In this document: one piece after another, positions 44,440 through 53,658 of the stretch
Position numbering within the stretch: position 1 is the first letter of the stretch
How the letters are laid out: the number at the start of each line of letters is the position of its first letter
Source of the DNA: Halobacillus shinanisalinarum
Lineage (GTDB): Bacteria; Bacillota; Bacilli; Bacillales; Halobacillaceae
Assembly (NCBI RefSeq): GCF_022919835.1
Contig: NZ_CP095074.1
Location: forward strand, 1,612,001 to 1,676,000
Length of the DNA: 64,000 nt
Reading direction: 5' to 3'
Position numbers and translations under genes: made by a program
The notes under the pieces: model-generated
What the model was told of the DNA's origin: nothing
Seen by the model: the letters and a program-made list of their open reading frames with translations, nothing else
The model's database searches: none

Positions 44440-44568
44440 TGATACTGCCTCCTTTTTAAATCGAATAAATATTGTGACAATTATTAAGTTATGATAGATT
44501 ATAATAAAGTATTTCTTTTAAATCAATATCATTTTAAAATTTATCTTTTATTTTCAGGAGGAAGCTTT

Positions 44569-45405
44569 GTGGAAGACTTTTATAAAAAAATTGAAAACGC
44601 CTATGATGACTTGTCAAGAGGGTTAAAAAAAGTGGCGAACTACTTACTTGAGGAACCCACAGCCTTTGCGGCCAACCCCGCTAAAAAGGTTGGCGAAGCG
44701 CTCGGGGTCAGTGAATCGATGATCACCCGCTTCTGTCTGACGTTAGGGTATAAGGGGTACAGCGAACTGCAGCAGGAGGTGCGCCACTATGTATTTAATC
44801 AGAAGCGGATCTTTGAGGAGTACCCGTTGTCCCATAAAGAGGAGAAAGAGCGTCCTTTCCATGAACGAGTAATGCTGCATGATCAATTTAACATCCAATC
44901 CACAGCGGAAAATATAAAAGAAGAGCAATTCAAGCAAGCCACGGCTTCCCTGGCTGATGCCGAACAAGTGCTGATTGCCGGATTGCGTTATACCTTCTCG
45001 ATGGCCCACTGGCTGACTTATGCACTTCAATCGATCGGGGTCAATGCCAGGCTATATCGTCCTGATCTCGATGCCCATCTCGACTTTGGATCAAAAAAAC
45101 ACATCTTTATCGTATTCTCGTTTCACGCTTATTCAACGGAAACGTTAATGCTTGCCGAAGAAGCGAAACGACGGAACTGGACGATTATCGGCATTACCGA
45201 TTCCGGCATCGCACCGATATCGAAGCATGCCGACATCCTCTTTCCCGTCTACTTTTCAAAAGGGAGCCATTCCGAAACGGCCCCGATTGTGTTTTCTTTT
45301 ATGAATGCGCTCGTGTCCGGGATATCCATTCAAGAGCCACAACGTACCCGGCAAAATAAACGAACGATGGAAGAAAAACGACTCAAGCAAACATTTAAGT
45401 TGTAA
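44569..45405 (+). CDS. RpiR-family transcriptional regulator
   Basis: 278 residues from a GTG at 44569 with AGGAGG 7 nt upstream; earlier in-frame ATGs have no ribosome site. An N-terminal RpiR helix-turn-helix (VGEALGVSESMITRFCLTLG then YKGYSELQQEV) is followed by a SIS domain (ADAEQVLIAGLRYTFSMAHW, IFIVFSFHAYSTETLMLAEE). RpiR proteins bind phosphosugars or N-acetylated compounds through the SIS domain. It is encoded 9 bp before an M20 amidohydrolase and divergently from a carrier gene, and probably regulates both. Confidence 0.88.
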   Translation: MEDFYKKIENAYDDLSRGLKKVANYLLEEPTAFAANPAKKVGEALGVSESMITRFCLTLGYKGYSELQQEVRHYVFNQKRIFEEYPLSHKEEKERPFHERVMLHDQFNIQSTAENIKEEQFKQATASLADAEQVLIAGLRYTFSMAHWLTYALQSIGVNARLYRPDLDAHLDFGSKKHIFIVFSFHAYSTETLMLAEEAKRRNWTIIGITDSGIAPISKHADILFPVYFSKGSHSETAPIVFSFMNALVSGISIQEPQRTRQNKRTMEEKRLKQTFKL

Positions 45406-45414
45406 AAGGGAGAA

Positions 45415-46548
45415 GTGATCACCTTGGATATCGAAAAAAAGGTTATGGAAATCTCTGAACACCTGCACACACACCCTGAAATAAGCTGGAAAGAAACCGA
45501 AACCACCGAATTTATCAAAACTATATTAGTAGAAAACGGCTGCCGCGTCCGTACATTTGAGGATTGTACCGGCGTGATCGGAGAAATAGGAGAAGGAAAA
45601 CCAGTCGTGGGGATCCGCGCCGACATGGACGCCCTCTGGCAAGAGGTCAATGGAACGTTCCAAGCCAACCACTCCTGCGGCCACGACTCTCATATGTCCA
45701 TGGTCCTCGGCGTGCTCTTGTCGATTCAAGAAATGAATCAGATCCCGGATGGAACCATCCGCTTTATCTTTCAACCCGCGGAAGAAAAAGGCACCGGCGC
45801 GTTAAAAATGGTCGAAAAGAACGTTGTAGATGATGTTGATTACTTATACGGCGTTCACCTGCGCCCCATTCAAGAAGTGGAGAACGGGATGGCTACCCCT
45901 GCCCTGTTTCATGGAGCGGCCCGACATATCACCGGCGAAATTAAAGGAGAAGATACACACGGAGCCCGCCCTCACCTCGGCGTCAATGCGATCGAAATCG
46001 GAGCGGAATTAGTCCAGAAGCTAAATCATATTCATATCGATCCAATGATTCCACACTCCGTTAAGTTCACAAAATTCCAAGCCGGCGGTGAAAGTGCCAA
46101 TATCATTCCAGGCAACGCCACCTTTAGCATTGATTTACGTGCCCAAACCAATGATAAGATCGAAAAATTAACGACTTCTGTAGAAGAAGCCGTGAAGTCA
46201 GTCTCAGATTACTATGGAGTTCTGATCGATTTATCCCTAGAATCCATGATGGCATCGGCGATAGTAGATCCGGAAGCACAGGCATTTATGGCGGACTCTA
46301 TCCAGGAAGTCTTGGGAGAAGAAAATCTAGTGGACCCTGTAACGACAACCGGCAGCGAAGACTTTCACTTTTATACGTTGAAAAAGGAGCATATTAAAGC
46401 TTCTATTCTTGGGCTCGGGTGCGATTTGAAGCCGGGGTTGCATCATCCAAATATGTCGTTTGACCATGGGATGATTATGCCAGGGGTGAGGATTTTGACG
46501 AATACAGTTTTGAAGACGTTGGAACACTTGAATCAATCAGGCAGTTAA
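45415..46548 (+). CDS. M20-family amidohydrolase (N-acyl amino acid/peptide hydrolase)
   Basis: 377 residues of the M20D aminoacylase/AmhX group. Visible are HTHPEISWKETETTEFIK, GIRADMDALWQEV, the metal motif NHSCGHDSHMSMVLG, the catalytic FQPAEEKGTGALKMVE, the metal-ligand GVHLRPIQEVENG and TTGSEDFHFYTLK. A dimerisation domain is inserted in the middle. It hydrolyses the amide of an N-acylated amino acid or related compound in the cytoplasm. The start is a GTG at 45415 or the TTG at 45424, whose spacing to GGGAG is better. It probably acts on the substrate of the divergent carrier. Confidence 0.85.
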   Translation: MITLDIEKKVMEISEHLHTHPEISWKETETTEFIKTILVENGCRVRTFEDCTGVIGEIGEGKPVVGIRADMDALWQEVNGTFQANHSCGHDSHMSMVLGVLLSIQEMNQIPDGTIRFIFQPAEEKGTGALKMVEKNVVDDVDYLYGVHLRPIQEVENGMATPALFHGAARHITGEIKGEDTHGARPHLGVNAIEIGAELVQKLNHIHIDPMIPHSVKFTKFQAGGESANIIPGNATFSIDLRAQTNDKIEKLTTSVEEAVKSVSDYYGVLIDLSLESMMASAIVDPEAQAFMADSIQEVLGEENLVDPVTTTGSEDFHFYTLKKEHIKASILGLGCDLKPGLHHPNMSFDHGMIMPGVRILTNTVLKTLEHLNQSGS

Positions 46549-46554
46549 TGTAGA

Positions 46555-46592
46555 AAAATAATTCCATCCTGTGAACAGGTTGGGATTATTTC
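46555..46592 (+). terminator. Terminator after the M20 amidohydrolase
   Basis: AAATAATTCCATCCTG and CAGGTTGGGATTATTT form a long stem with a few mismatches or G-U pairs and a GTGAA-type loop, ending in TTTCTCT. Confidence 0.7.
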
Positions 46593-47124
46593 TCTAAACT
46601 GTCGTCGAAGGATGTTGAAATAGATATTTCCTGGGAAATTATCATAACTTATAGAGGGAATATGTCAAAAAGTGCCTGACCATAAAGATCAGACGCTTTC
46701 AAATGAATTAGTTTTTGGGGCCTCGAATCAATCACCTCAAGCATCTAGTTTTGTGGTTTTCGTGCGCGAGGTCAAGAACTCTTCAGTGATCTCCTACTCC
46801 TCTTTAAGAAGTAGATTTAAAATAATCCTTCAACATACCCAACGACCAAAACCCTTTATCTTATTAACGCACCGGGGGGAGCCCCCAAATCAAAAACTGC
46901 TCATTAAAATGTATCAACCCACCACTTTTACGCACTGGAAACCCCATAGCAGACCCTATTTCAGTAAATATCCAGTCTGTTTAACTACCCTACACTTTTT
47001 GCCCTCCTTTCCATTTATGGAGGTATTTACGGCCAATAATAGGGGCTTTTTCAAGATCTTTCTCATAGTTATTTTTTGTAGGAATTAGATACTTCTTTCA
47101 AAATGTGAAAACAATGTACAGTTC
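46593..47124. other. Gene-poor stretch between the M20 gene and the AAA+ regulator
   Basis: About 530 bp. One plus-strand open frame (46672-47088) has no ribosome binding site and no recognisable family, so it is not called. A G/C hairpin within GCACCGGGGGGAGCCCCC (46866-46883) resembles CACACCGGGGACCAATCCCC at 51790; both follow TTAAC and may be decayed IS ends. TGAAAGCGTCTGAT near 46687 is cre-like but has no gene to control. Confidence 0.5.
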
Positions 47125-48789
47125 TTATAATTCACTATACAAATTTAAAAAATGCTCTCCTTTAGCTGAAATAGTTGTTCCTGCCCTTCCTTTACGAACA
47201 ATTAGTAACCCCAGCTTATTAAGCACTTCAATTCTCAATCTCAATTGTTGATCAGTAAGAATATACCGTTCATTCAAAAGAAATTCTTTAATTCTTCTTC
47301 GACCATAGGATTCATTTTTATCTTTCCCATTTTTGTATATTCGCAGCAGGCTTATACTTTCAGAAAGGAATCCATGTGTTTCAATTTCGCTGATTATTTT
47401 TTTGATATCTAAATCCTTATCTGTGGCAGTATCAGTTTTTTCCTGGTTTCCCCTGAAAAAGAGTGGTAACGATTCAGGTTTAATATACGTATTATTTAAA
47501 CAAACACAATATGAAATAACGTTGTATAACTCTCTTACATTTCCAGGCCATTGATAGTTATAAAAAGCTTCCATAGCTGTATTTGAAAATGCTAAGTCCT
47601 TTCTATTGAAATGATTTTTAAACGCTTCTACTAAATGGGCAATGTCATCCTTTCTTTCTGATAATGACGGCATTTTCAACACATAGGAAGAAATATATGA
47701 ATAGATGTCAATACGAATAATCTCATTCTTTAATAAATCAGTTAGGCTTTCTAATGAGGATGTAATTATTCGTATTTTATTTGTCTTCCTATTCAATGTG
47801 TTCATTTCTATAAGGCTAAATAAATTTCCTTGAAGAGAATATGGAAGTTGATCAATATTTTTCACATATAAAGTCCCGCCAGTGATAGAGTTTATAATAC
47901 CTTTTTTCTTTTGATCTTTTGAGCCGAATAATTCTTCTTCAATGGACCCTGGCTCTTTATCTAAGCAATTATAAGCATAAAAAGGCTGTGTAGAAAATGA
48001 GGATTCATTATGTATCATTTCTGCAAGCATTTGTTTTCCAGTTCCTATACCACCTTCAATATGAATAGCATTCGACGTTAGGGAAATCTTATAGGCGATC
48101 TCTATTGTAGATTTCAACAAAGACGATTTAGTAATTATTTGGTTCAAAGTTCTATGTTGGTTTTGGTCAATAACAGAAACTGGGGAAACACTAGATTTCT
48201 TTTCAGTCAAGTATACCAATGTTTTTATATAAAGTTGCATTAATGTTGAATCTTTAATTTCCAAAAGAAAGTGTTGTTTAATTTTAATTAAGGTTTCTAT
48301 GGAAATAACACGTGGTCCAATATCAATAATATGTGGAAAGCCTTTTGGTATAAGGTTAGTTTCCCCAGGCGTAACAACAAAGTCTATTTTCTTTGGCGTT
48401 GGTTTTTGTGCTACATAAGGATAATAGATATGACTTGGTAAAATCTCTCTTAAGGAATCTACTGTTTGCATCGTGTCGTTGTAATTATCATTAACAACCA
48501 ATATTCTTTTTCCTGATTCCAAATAAAGGAGCTCCTTCATGTTTACAACATTCTCAGTTCTTTTTGCTACTATAAACACACAAGAATCTGGTAAAAAGGG
48601 CCTCACTAACTCTTGTATTGCCACTGCAGATAATAAAACAATATCATTTGATGAGATAGAGCCAAAGTTTAATTCCTTCAAGGTTATACTTTTAATAGTT
48701 ATCATGCCGTCAAAGATATATTCTAATTGTTTATTTAGATATAATAGGTTCTCCTCTTGTATCCCTATTACAATCAACCTTCTTTTCAT
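47125..48789 (-). CDS. Aberrant AAA+ enhancer-binding-protein-like regulator
   Basis: 554 residues from the ATG at 48789. Residues 1-200 are an unrecognised sensor region. Residues 215-440 are a sigma-54-activator-type AAA+ domain with Walker A GGIGTGKQM (246-254), EEELFGS, and the sensor segment YQWPGNVRELYNVISYCV. The loop that should contain GAFTGA is missing: ELFGSKDQKKKGIINSITGG goes straight to Walker B, which reads TLYVKNID without the catalytic D-E. The C-terminus (GRRRIKEFLLNERYILTDQQ ... GLLIVRKGRAGTTISAKGE) looks like a winged helix, not a Fis domain. It is divergent from iadA-nhaC and probably controls them, but not through sigma-54. Confidence 0.8.
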   Translation of the reverse strand: MKRRLIVIGIQEENLLYLNKQLEYIFDGMITIKSITLKELNFGSISSNDIVLLSAVAIQELVRPFLPDSCVFIVAKRTENVVNMKELLYLESGKRILVVNDNYNDTMQTVDSLREILPSHIYYPYVAQKPTPKKIDFVVTPGETNLIPKGFPHIIDIGPRVISIETLIKIKQHFLLEIKDSTLMQLYIKTLVYLTEKKSSVSPVSVIDQNQHRTLNQIITKSSLLKSTIEIAYKISLTSNAIHIEGGIGTGKQMLAEMIHNESSFSTQPFYAYNCLDKEPGSIEEELFGSKDQKKKGIINSITGGTLYVKNIDQLPYSLQGNLFSLIEMNTLNRKTNKIRIITSSLESLTDLLKNEIIRIDIYSYISSYVLKMPSLSERKDDIAHLVEAFKNHFNRKDLAFSNTAMEAFYNYQWPGNVRELYNVISYCVCLNNTYIKPESLPLFFRGNQEKTDTATDKDLDIKKIISEIETHGFLSESISLLRIYKNGKDKNESYGRRRIKEFLLNERYILTDQQLRLRIEVLNKLGLLIVRKGRAGTTISAKGEHFLNLYSEL

Positions 48790-48840
48790 TACAGTCACGC
48801 CCCGTATATAACTTTTAAACCTATACTGATCTATTTTACA

Positions 48841-48934
48841 TTGTATTGAATAAAAATCATAGAATATCATAGTCTTTCAAAACCTTCTCAATACAAAAAG
48901 AGAACGATTAATAGGTTTTAATGGGTTGTATTGA
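48841..48934. promoter_or_regulatory. Three TTGTATTGA elements between the regulator and iadA
   Basis: TTGTATTGA occurs at 48841-48849 and 48926-48934 and its exact complement TCAATACAA at 48888-48896. Three perfect 9-mers in 94 bp at a divergent promoter suggest the binding site of the adjacent AAA+/winged-helix regulator. Confidence 0.6.
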
Positions 48935-49047
48935 TTTAGAATGTGTTATATTTAGAAAAGGATGAAGTGAAAGAATCTTATTTTCTTTGTTGTCTACTGA
49001 CAAGATAATGACCAAACAGTTGAAAAAATTAATGGAAGGAACATATT

Positions 49048-50193
49048 ATGATTACACTTATAAAGAACGGTGAAATATACGCACCAGAATATTTAGGAAA
49101 TCAATCAGTTTTAATTATTGATAAAAAAATAGTCAAAATAGGAGAGATTAGCGAAACAAAGCTTTCAGCTCTATTTGACGTCGAAGTAATAGATGCTACC
49201 GGTTTAATTGTTACTCCCGGAATCATAGACCCCCATGTCCACTTAATAGGCGGTGGCGGAGAAGGAGGATTTGCTACTAGGACTCCCGAACTTCAACTCA
49301 GTAAAGTTATCAAGGCGGGTATCACTACTGTTGTTGGTTGTCTGGGAACAGACGGAACGACTAGACACATGACTTCGTTATTAGCTAAAGCAAGGGGGTT
49401 AGAGGAAGAGGGAATTACCGCATATATTTATACGGGGAACTATCATATCCCTACTCCGACAATAACATCATCTGTAAAAGATGATATTATCCTAATTGAT
49501 AAAGTTATCGGGGCTGGAGAGATTGCAATCTCTGACTCACGATCGGCACAACCTTCTGTTCAAGAGGTTGCAAAGTTAGTTTCTGAAGCAAGAATTGGAG
49601 GTTTATTAAGTAGAAAAGCAGGTGTTACTCATTTTCATGTAGGTATAGGCAAAGATCGTCTAGCATTTTTACATACTCTGTTAGAAGATTACGAGATTCC
49701 TCCTGCTAACATCTATGCAACACATATTACAAGAAGTAAGGAACTTGTCGATGATGCTATAGAGTTAGCTAATAAGGGAGCTTTTGTTGATATTACTGCT
49801 GATGAGGAAACAGGGAAGTGGGTCAAATACTATAAACAAAATAAGGGGAATTTAGAACAACTTAGTATATCTTCAGATGGAAATGGCAGTTTGCCTAAAT
49901 TTAGTAATAAAGGTGAATTGATTGGTTTTGGGGTGGCTTCCCAACGAACACTATTTGAGCAAGTTGTGTCCACTGTTAAGGATTATGAGTTACCTCTTAC
50001 AGACATATTGCCACTCGTAACACGTAATCCAGCCACTGCACTTTGCCTAGATAAAAAAGGATCACTAAAAAAAGGTTTCGATGCGGATATTCTAATAATG
50101 AATCAAGATACTTTTGAAATTGAACACGTCTTTGCAAAAGGACAGCACATGCTCAGAAATAAAGAAATTCTTATAAAAGGAACATTTGAATAG
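49048..50193 (+). CDS. iadA: Isoaspartyl (beta-aspartyl) dipeptidase
   Basis: 381-residue amidohydrolase-superfamily enzyme. The metal motif is GIIDPHVHLIGGGGEGGFAT, typical of IadA, with TRTPELQLSKVIKAGITTVV. Further metal or substrate residues lie in GVTHFHVGIG, NIYATHITRSKELVDDAIEL and the catalytic aspartate of ISSDGNGSLPKF. It cleaves beta-aspartyl dipeptides arising from damaged proteins or cyanophycin. The gene has an AAGGAA site and lies 26 bp before an NhaC carrier, divergent from the AAA+ regulator. Length and motifs agree with the family. Confidence 0.92.
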   Translation: MITLIKNGEIYAPEYLGNQSVLIIDKKIVKIGEISETKLSALFDVEVIDATGLIVTPGIIDPHVHLIGGGGEGGFATRTPELQLSKVIKAGITTVVGCLGTDGTTRHMTSLLAKARGLEEEGITAYIYTGNYHIPTPTITSSVKDDIILIDKVIGAGEIAISDSRSAQPSVQEVAKLVSEARIGGLLSRKAGVTHFHVGIGKDRLAFLHTLLEDYEIPPANIYATHITRSKELVDDAIELANKGAFVDITADEETGKWVKYYKQNKGNLEQLSISSDGNGSLPKFSNKGELIGFGVASQRTLFEQVVSTVKDYELPLTDILPLVTRNPATALCLDKKGSLKKGFDADILIMNQDTFEIEHVFAKGQHMLRNKEILIKGTFE

Positions 50194-50219
50194 AAATCTA
50201 GACAGGGAGGGACAACATA

Positions 50220-51659
50220 ATGCAAAGGAAACCGACTTTATTAGAAGCCTTCATACCAATTGTAGCTATGCTGTTGCTTTTAGCTATAGGCTATGGTGTT
50301 TATGGATTTAGCCCTGAACCATTGTTAATAATCGCATCCATTTTCGCTGGATTTATTGCGCTGCGCGTAGGAGTTAAATGGGATGAGATGATGCTCGGTA
50401 TTCGCGAAAAACTTGATATGGCAATGCCGGCAATTTTAGTATTAATATCTATTGGTATTTTAATTGGTACTTGGATGATTTCGGGCACGATACCGTTGAT
50501 GATTTATTATGGATTGGAATTAATTAATCCAAGATTCATTGTCCTCATTGCATTTGTGGTCTCCGCAATTATCTCAATTGTAACTGGGACATCCTGGGGA
50601 TCTGCCGGTACTGTTGGGGTAGCTCTAATGGGTATTGCCGTTGGGTTAGGCGCTTCCTTACCTGCTACAGCAGGTGCAATTGTTGCAGGTGCATATTTTG
50701 GAGATAAACTATCTCCTTTATCAGATACAACAAATCTAGCACCTATAGCCGCAGGAAGTGAACTGTATGAACATATCAAGCATATGCTTTATACGACAAT
50801 CCCTGCCGCCATCATTTCAATGATCATTTATACAATTGTAGGGTTTAATCTACCGGCTGAAGCAGTTTCAACACCAGAAGAAACAAATGCTATGTTACAA
50901 ACTTTAGCAGGCATGTTTGATTGGAATCTTTTATTATTATTACCCCCTGTCATTGTTCTTTATGGCTCAATAACAAAAAAGCCTACGCTGCCTACAATCA
51001 TTTTTTCATCTATTATAGCGGGAATTCTCGCTAAGTTTTACCAAGGGTTTTCTTTAACAGACATTTTTGCTTCTGCAGTTACAGGATTTGACGTTGCAAT
51101 GGTTAACAAACCAGGATTTGATGCTGAAGGAGTGATATCTGAAGTAACAAGACTGGTGAATCAAGGTGGAATGCAGTCAATGACAAGTGTCATTCTAATT
51201 GCATTTAGTGCATTCGCCTTTGCTGGTATTATCACAAAGTCCGGCGCTTTGGATGTAATTATGGCTGCCTTGTTAAGAATCGTCAAAAGAACCGGTGATC
51301 TTATTTTATCAACGGTTGTATCTTGTATTACAATGGCTCTTGTTACCGGAAATTCTTATTTGTCGATCATTGTTCCGGGTGAACTTTTTAAAAATACCTA
51401 TCAAAAGAAAAAATTACATGCGAAAAATTTATCTAGAACATTAGAAGACTCAGGTACCGTTGTCGTTCCAATTATCCCTTGGTCGTCTGCGGGAGTCTAT
51501 ATGGCTGGAGTACTTGGTGTGTCAACGATAAGTTATGCTCCTTGGGCTATCTTGTGTTACCTAGGATTCATTTTCGCGATTATTCTGGGATACACAGGTA
51601 TTGGGATTGAAAAAGTAAGTGAGATATCTCAAGAAGATAAAGATAGAGATATAGTATAA
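50220..51659 (+). CDS. NhaC-family carrier co-transcribed with iadA
   Basis: 479 residues with 11-12 membrane helices and the NhaC core GTSWGSAGTVGVALMGIAVG then AGAYFGDKLSPLSDTTNLAP. It is a close paralogue of the carrier at 15529; the segments LIGTWMISGTIPLMIYYGLE and ELYEHIKHMLYTTIPAAIIS match almost residue for residue. GGGAGGG precedes the ATG. Its operon with a dipeptidase suggests import of isoaspartyl dipeptides or export of aspartate coupled to Na+ or H+. That is inference; simple Na+/H+ exchange is not excluded. Confidence 0.87.
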   Translation: MQRKPTLLEAFIPIVAMLLLLAIGYGVYGFSPEPLLIIASIFAGFIALRVGVKWDEMMLGIREKLDMAMPAILVLISIGILIGTWMISGTIPLMIYYGLELINPRFIVLIAFVVSAIISIVTGTSWGSAGTVGVALMGIAVGLGASLPATAGAIVAGAYFGDKLSPLSDTTNLAPIAAGSELYEHIKHMLYTTIPAAIISMIIYTIVGFNLPAEAVSTPEETNAMLQTLAGMFDWNLLLLLPPVIVLYGSITKKPTLPTIIFSSIIAGILAKFYQGFSLTDIFASAVTGFDVAMVNKPGFDAEGVISEVTRLVNQGGMQSMTSVILIAFSAFAFAGIITKSGALDVIMAALLRIVKRTGDLILSTVVSCITMALVTGNSYLSIIVPGELFKNTYQKKKLHAKNLSRTLEDSGTVVVPIIPWSSAGVYMAGVLGVSTISYAPWAILCYLGFIFAIILGYTGIGIEKVSEISQEDKDRDIV

Positions 51660-51705
51660 TTAAGTCTATATTGCTATTGAATCAACCAGAATTTTAATAA
51701 ATTCA

Positions 51706-51743
51706 GAGAAAAGGAATAATCTATTCAGGTTATTCCTTTTCTT
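51706..51743 (+). terminator. Terminator of the iadA-nhaC operon
   Basis: GAGAAAAGGAATAAT pairs with TTATTCCTTTTCT around a short loop, followed by TTACTTATT, about 50 bp after the nhaC stop. Confidence 0.75.
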
Positions 51744-52661
51744 ACTTATTAAGGCCGACAAAACTCAAAATCAGAAGTCTGTGCTTTAACACACCGGGGA
51801 CCAATCCCCGTAGTCGTCAAGCTAAGCCACATATTATACAAAGAGTTTAATAGTTCGTTATCCTTCTTACTAGAAAATCAGTGTACAGTTCCAATGGCCT
51901 ACCTTTTACAGTTAGCCACTGGCTCAGGAAGGAAAACCATTGTTCCTGGGTCCTAACATGGGAAATTAATGACACAAGGGTCTCAGGTTTCAGCCACCGT
52001 TCTTTCATCATGTCTTATTGGGCCACTTTAACGGGGGACGAATTTAGGGATTCAATGATTTCTTATATGAGCTTGCTCTGCGGGCTTGACGATCTGTTAT
52101 CTGTTCAATTCTACTTGGTGTCAATCCATATTGAAGAGCTATTTCCTTATAACTCATTCCTTGTAAAAACAATTTAACAATTGCTTTATTCCTCTTACTC
52201 CAACTAAATTGTCTGTATCAATTCCATCATATGCAGCTAATTTTTCATTTTTAGTCATATAGGTCTACCTACCCTTCCCCATATCCAATCATTTAACGCT
52301 TTAACGTAGCGGGTCTGACCTCCTAAATTGAACACCTGGTTACTTCTTCATATTTCGCTTTAACTCCTTCATCTTCTCGTCGGCCACTAATTCAATGAGC
52401 TTTTTCTTCTGACCGGCAGCAAACGCCTATTTGTTTTCCTGTATCATCATTGATGATACAATCTCTTTTACCATATGATGTGGTGTGACCTCGGAATGGC
52501 TGTTCTCTGAATCTTTAGGCATATTGTTCCTTTATGATAATTTAGATGAACGATCCATGATCGTACCTCGTCTTAAACAGACCCTTGATTAGCATAAAAA
52601 TGAACAAATCGTGAAGAGCATAAGACGTATCTGATCATTTTATAAGTACGAATAAGTTCAT
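51744..52661. other. Relic-filled stretch without intact genes
   Basis: About 900 bp. It starts with a hairpin, CACCGGGGACCAATCCCCGT, beside GTCGTCAAGCTAA, resembling an IS end. A minus-strand frame at 51847-52011 encodes 54 residues (MMKERWLKPETLVSLISHVR then TQEQWFSFLSQWLTVKGRPL) with no clear ribosome site or known family. A helix-turn-helix relic lies at 52044-52258. A minus-strand tail near 52338-52430 (KKKLIELVADEKMKELKRNM) looks like the end of another lost gene. Confidence 0.5.
52044..52258 (-). pseudogene. Helix-turn-helix protein relic, frameshifted
   Basis: An ATG at 52258 opens MTKNEKLAAYDGIDTDNLVG and stops after FYKE. A one-base shift gives KAIVKLFLQGMSYKEIALQY then GLTPSRIEQITDRQARR, a typical helix-turn-helix, to a stop at 52044. 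The joined product would be about 72 residues. It may be the DNA-binding part of a lost transposase or regulator. Confidence 0.45.
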
Positions 52662-52874
52662 TCATGACCCTAACGACTTCACATCATAATAACCATCGTT
52701 TATACGCTTTAAACGGGAAAACAAGAAAGCTTTTAAAACTGGTTCTTCTATCAGGAAGATTTCCTCTGTATAATACACGTAAATTTCCTTGCTTACTTTA
52801 TCCTTTATTTTGAGAGCCCTACAACCATCTTGTTCCATCTCTGTACGAATCAACTCATATTGCATAGTAGACAC
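52662..52874 (-). CDS. Small hypothetical protein (70 aa)
   Basis: MSTMQYELIRTEMEQDGCRA begins a compact 70-residue soluble protein that ends KRINDGYYDVKSLGS. The predicted structure is beta-alpha; the family is not recognised. An AAAGAGGTG site lies 8 nt before the ATG. A diverged copy of its last third is preserved at 53651-53706 next to an IS21 relic, which indicates that the gene family was once in several copies on a mobile element. No function is proposed. Confidence 0.5.
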   Translation of the reverse strand: MSTMQYELIRTEMEQDGCRALKIKDKVSKEIYVYYTEEIFLIEEPVLKAFLFSRLKRINDGYYDVKSLGS

Positions 52875-53153
52875 CTCTTTTTTCCATTATTATATAGCAA
52901 AACAGCTTTAAGAGTAAGTCTACTTTAAAAAATAATCAATAGGTAAAGATTCAGTTGAAAAACAGTTTTAGGGATCCGTGGATACATGAACACCCTTCTT
53001 GTTTATGGCATTATAAAAAAGTGTAGGTAATGACAGTCAGTTTATGTAGGTGTTCTTCGAACATGAAGGCATAAAAAATCCACTTGCCAACCTCTCCCAA
53101 TAACTTTAAACTCCTCGTTGGATCAACAACGTTCAGCAGGAGGTAATTAGGAG

Positions 53154-53658
53154 ATGTTACAAGTGGAACAAATTGATTATATCAGACTTGAAACCAACCA
53201 AAAAGGGTGTACATACTCAGATGTAGCTAACCGAATGAGAATAGATGCAAGAACCGTCAAGAAATACGCAGATCAAGAGGACTTGAAGCAGCGAGAGACA
53301 GTGGAACGACCTTCTCCGGTAATGGACCCTGTGAAGCCAATTATTGATAAATGGATTAAAGTGACTTTGAGTTATTAAACCAAGCCTTGAATCTTGCATC
53401 AGCTCACGGGCACCCAAGCGCTGATCACATCAAGCACTGTTTTTATACATTACGTAAGGATGATCGCTTTCATCAGGAGATGGAAACCAAGATTAAAGTA
53501 CCATCTATACCAGAAGCAACGAGAGGTCTCTCTCATTGTGATACGTTCTTTTCACCGGAGGTGACAAAATGAGGGAGCAAATCGAAGTCGCCAAGCTTTT
53601 AAAGCTTAGCTGGATTCGTGAACACCATCATGAAGTCGAAGCAGCATATACATCGTAA
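53154..53658 (+). mobile_element. IS21-family relic (istA fragments and truncated istB)
   Basis: An AGGAGG site and ATG open IstA N-terminus MLQVEQIDYIRLETNQKGCT then YSDVANRMRIDARTVKKYAD, its helix-turn-helix. After PVKPIIDKWIK the frame shifts and jumps to the IstA C-terminus (ELLNQALNLASAHGHPSADH), so the DDE core is deleted. The stop at 53570 overlaps an IstB start (MREQIEVAKLLKLSWIREHH), which ends after 29 codons. The element cannot transpose by itself. Confidence 0.8.

Noticed and set aside
46672..47088. 138-codon plus-strand frame as a gene
   Set aside because: No ribosome site, no family, low-complexity composition; contains a G/C hairpin likely to be an IS end.
48871..49047. Sigma-54 promoter for iadA
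   Set aside because: No TGGCAC-N5-TTGCA-like sequence is present, in line with the loss of GAFTGA in the neighbouring regulator.
51881..52177. 98-codon plus-strand frame
   Set aside because: It overlaps the minus-strand helix-turn-helix relic and shows no coding signals of its own.
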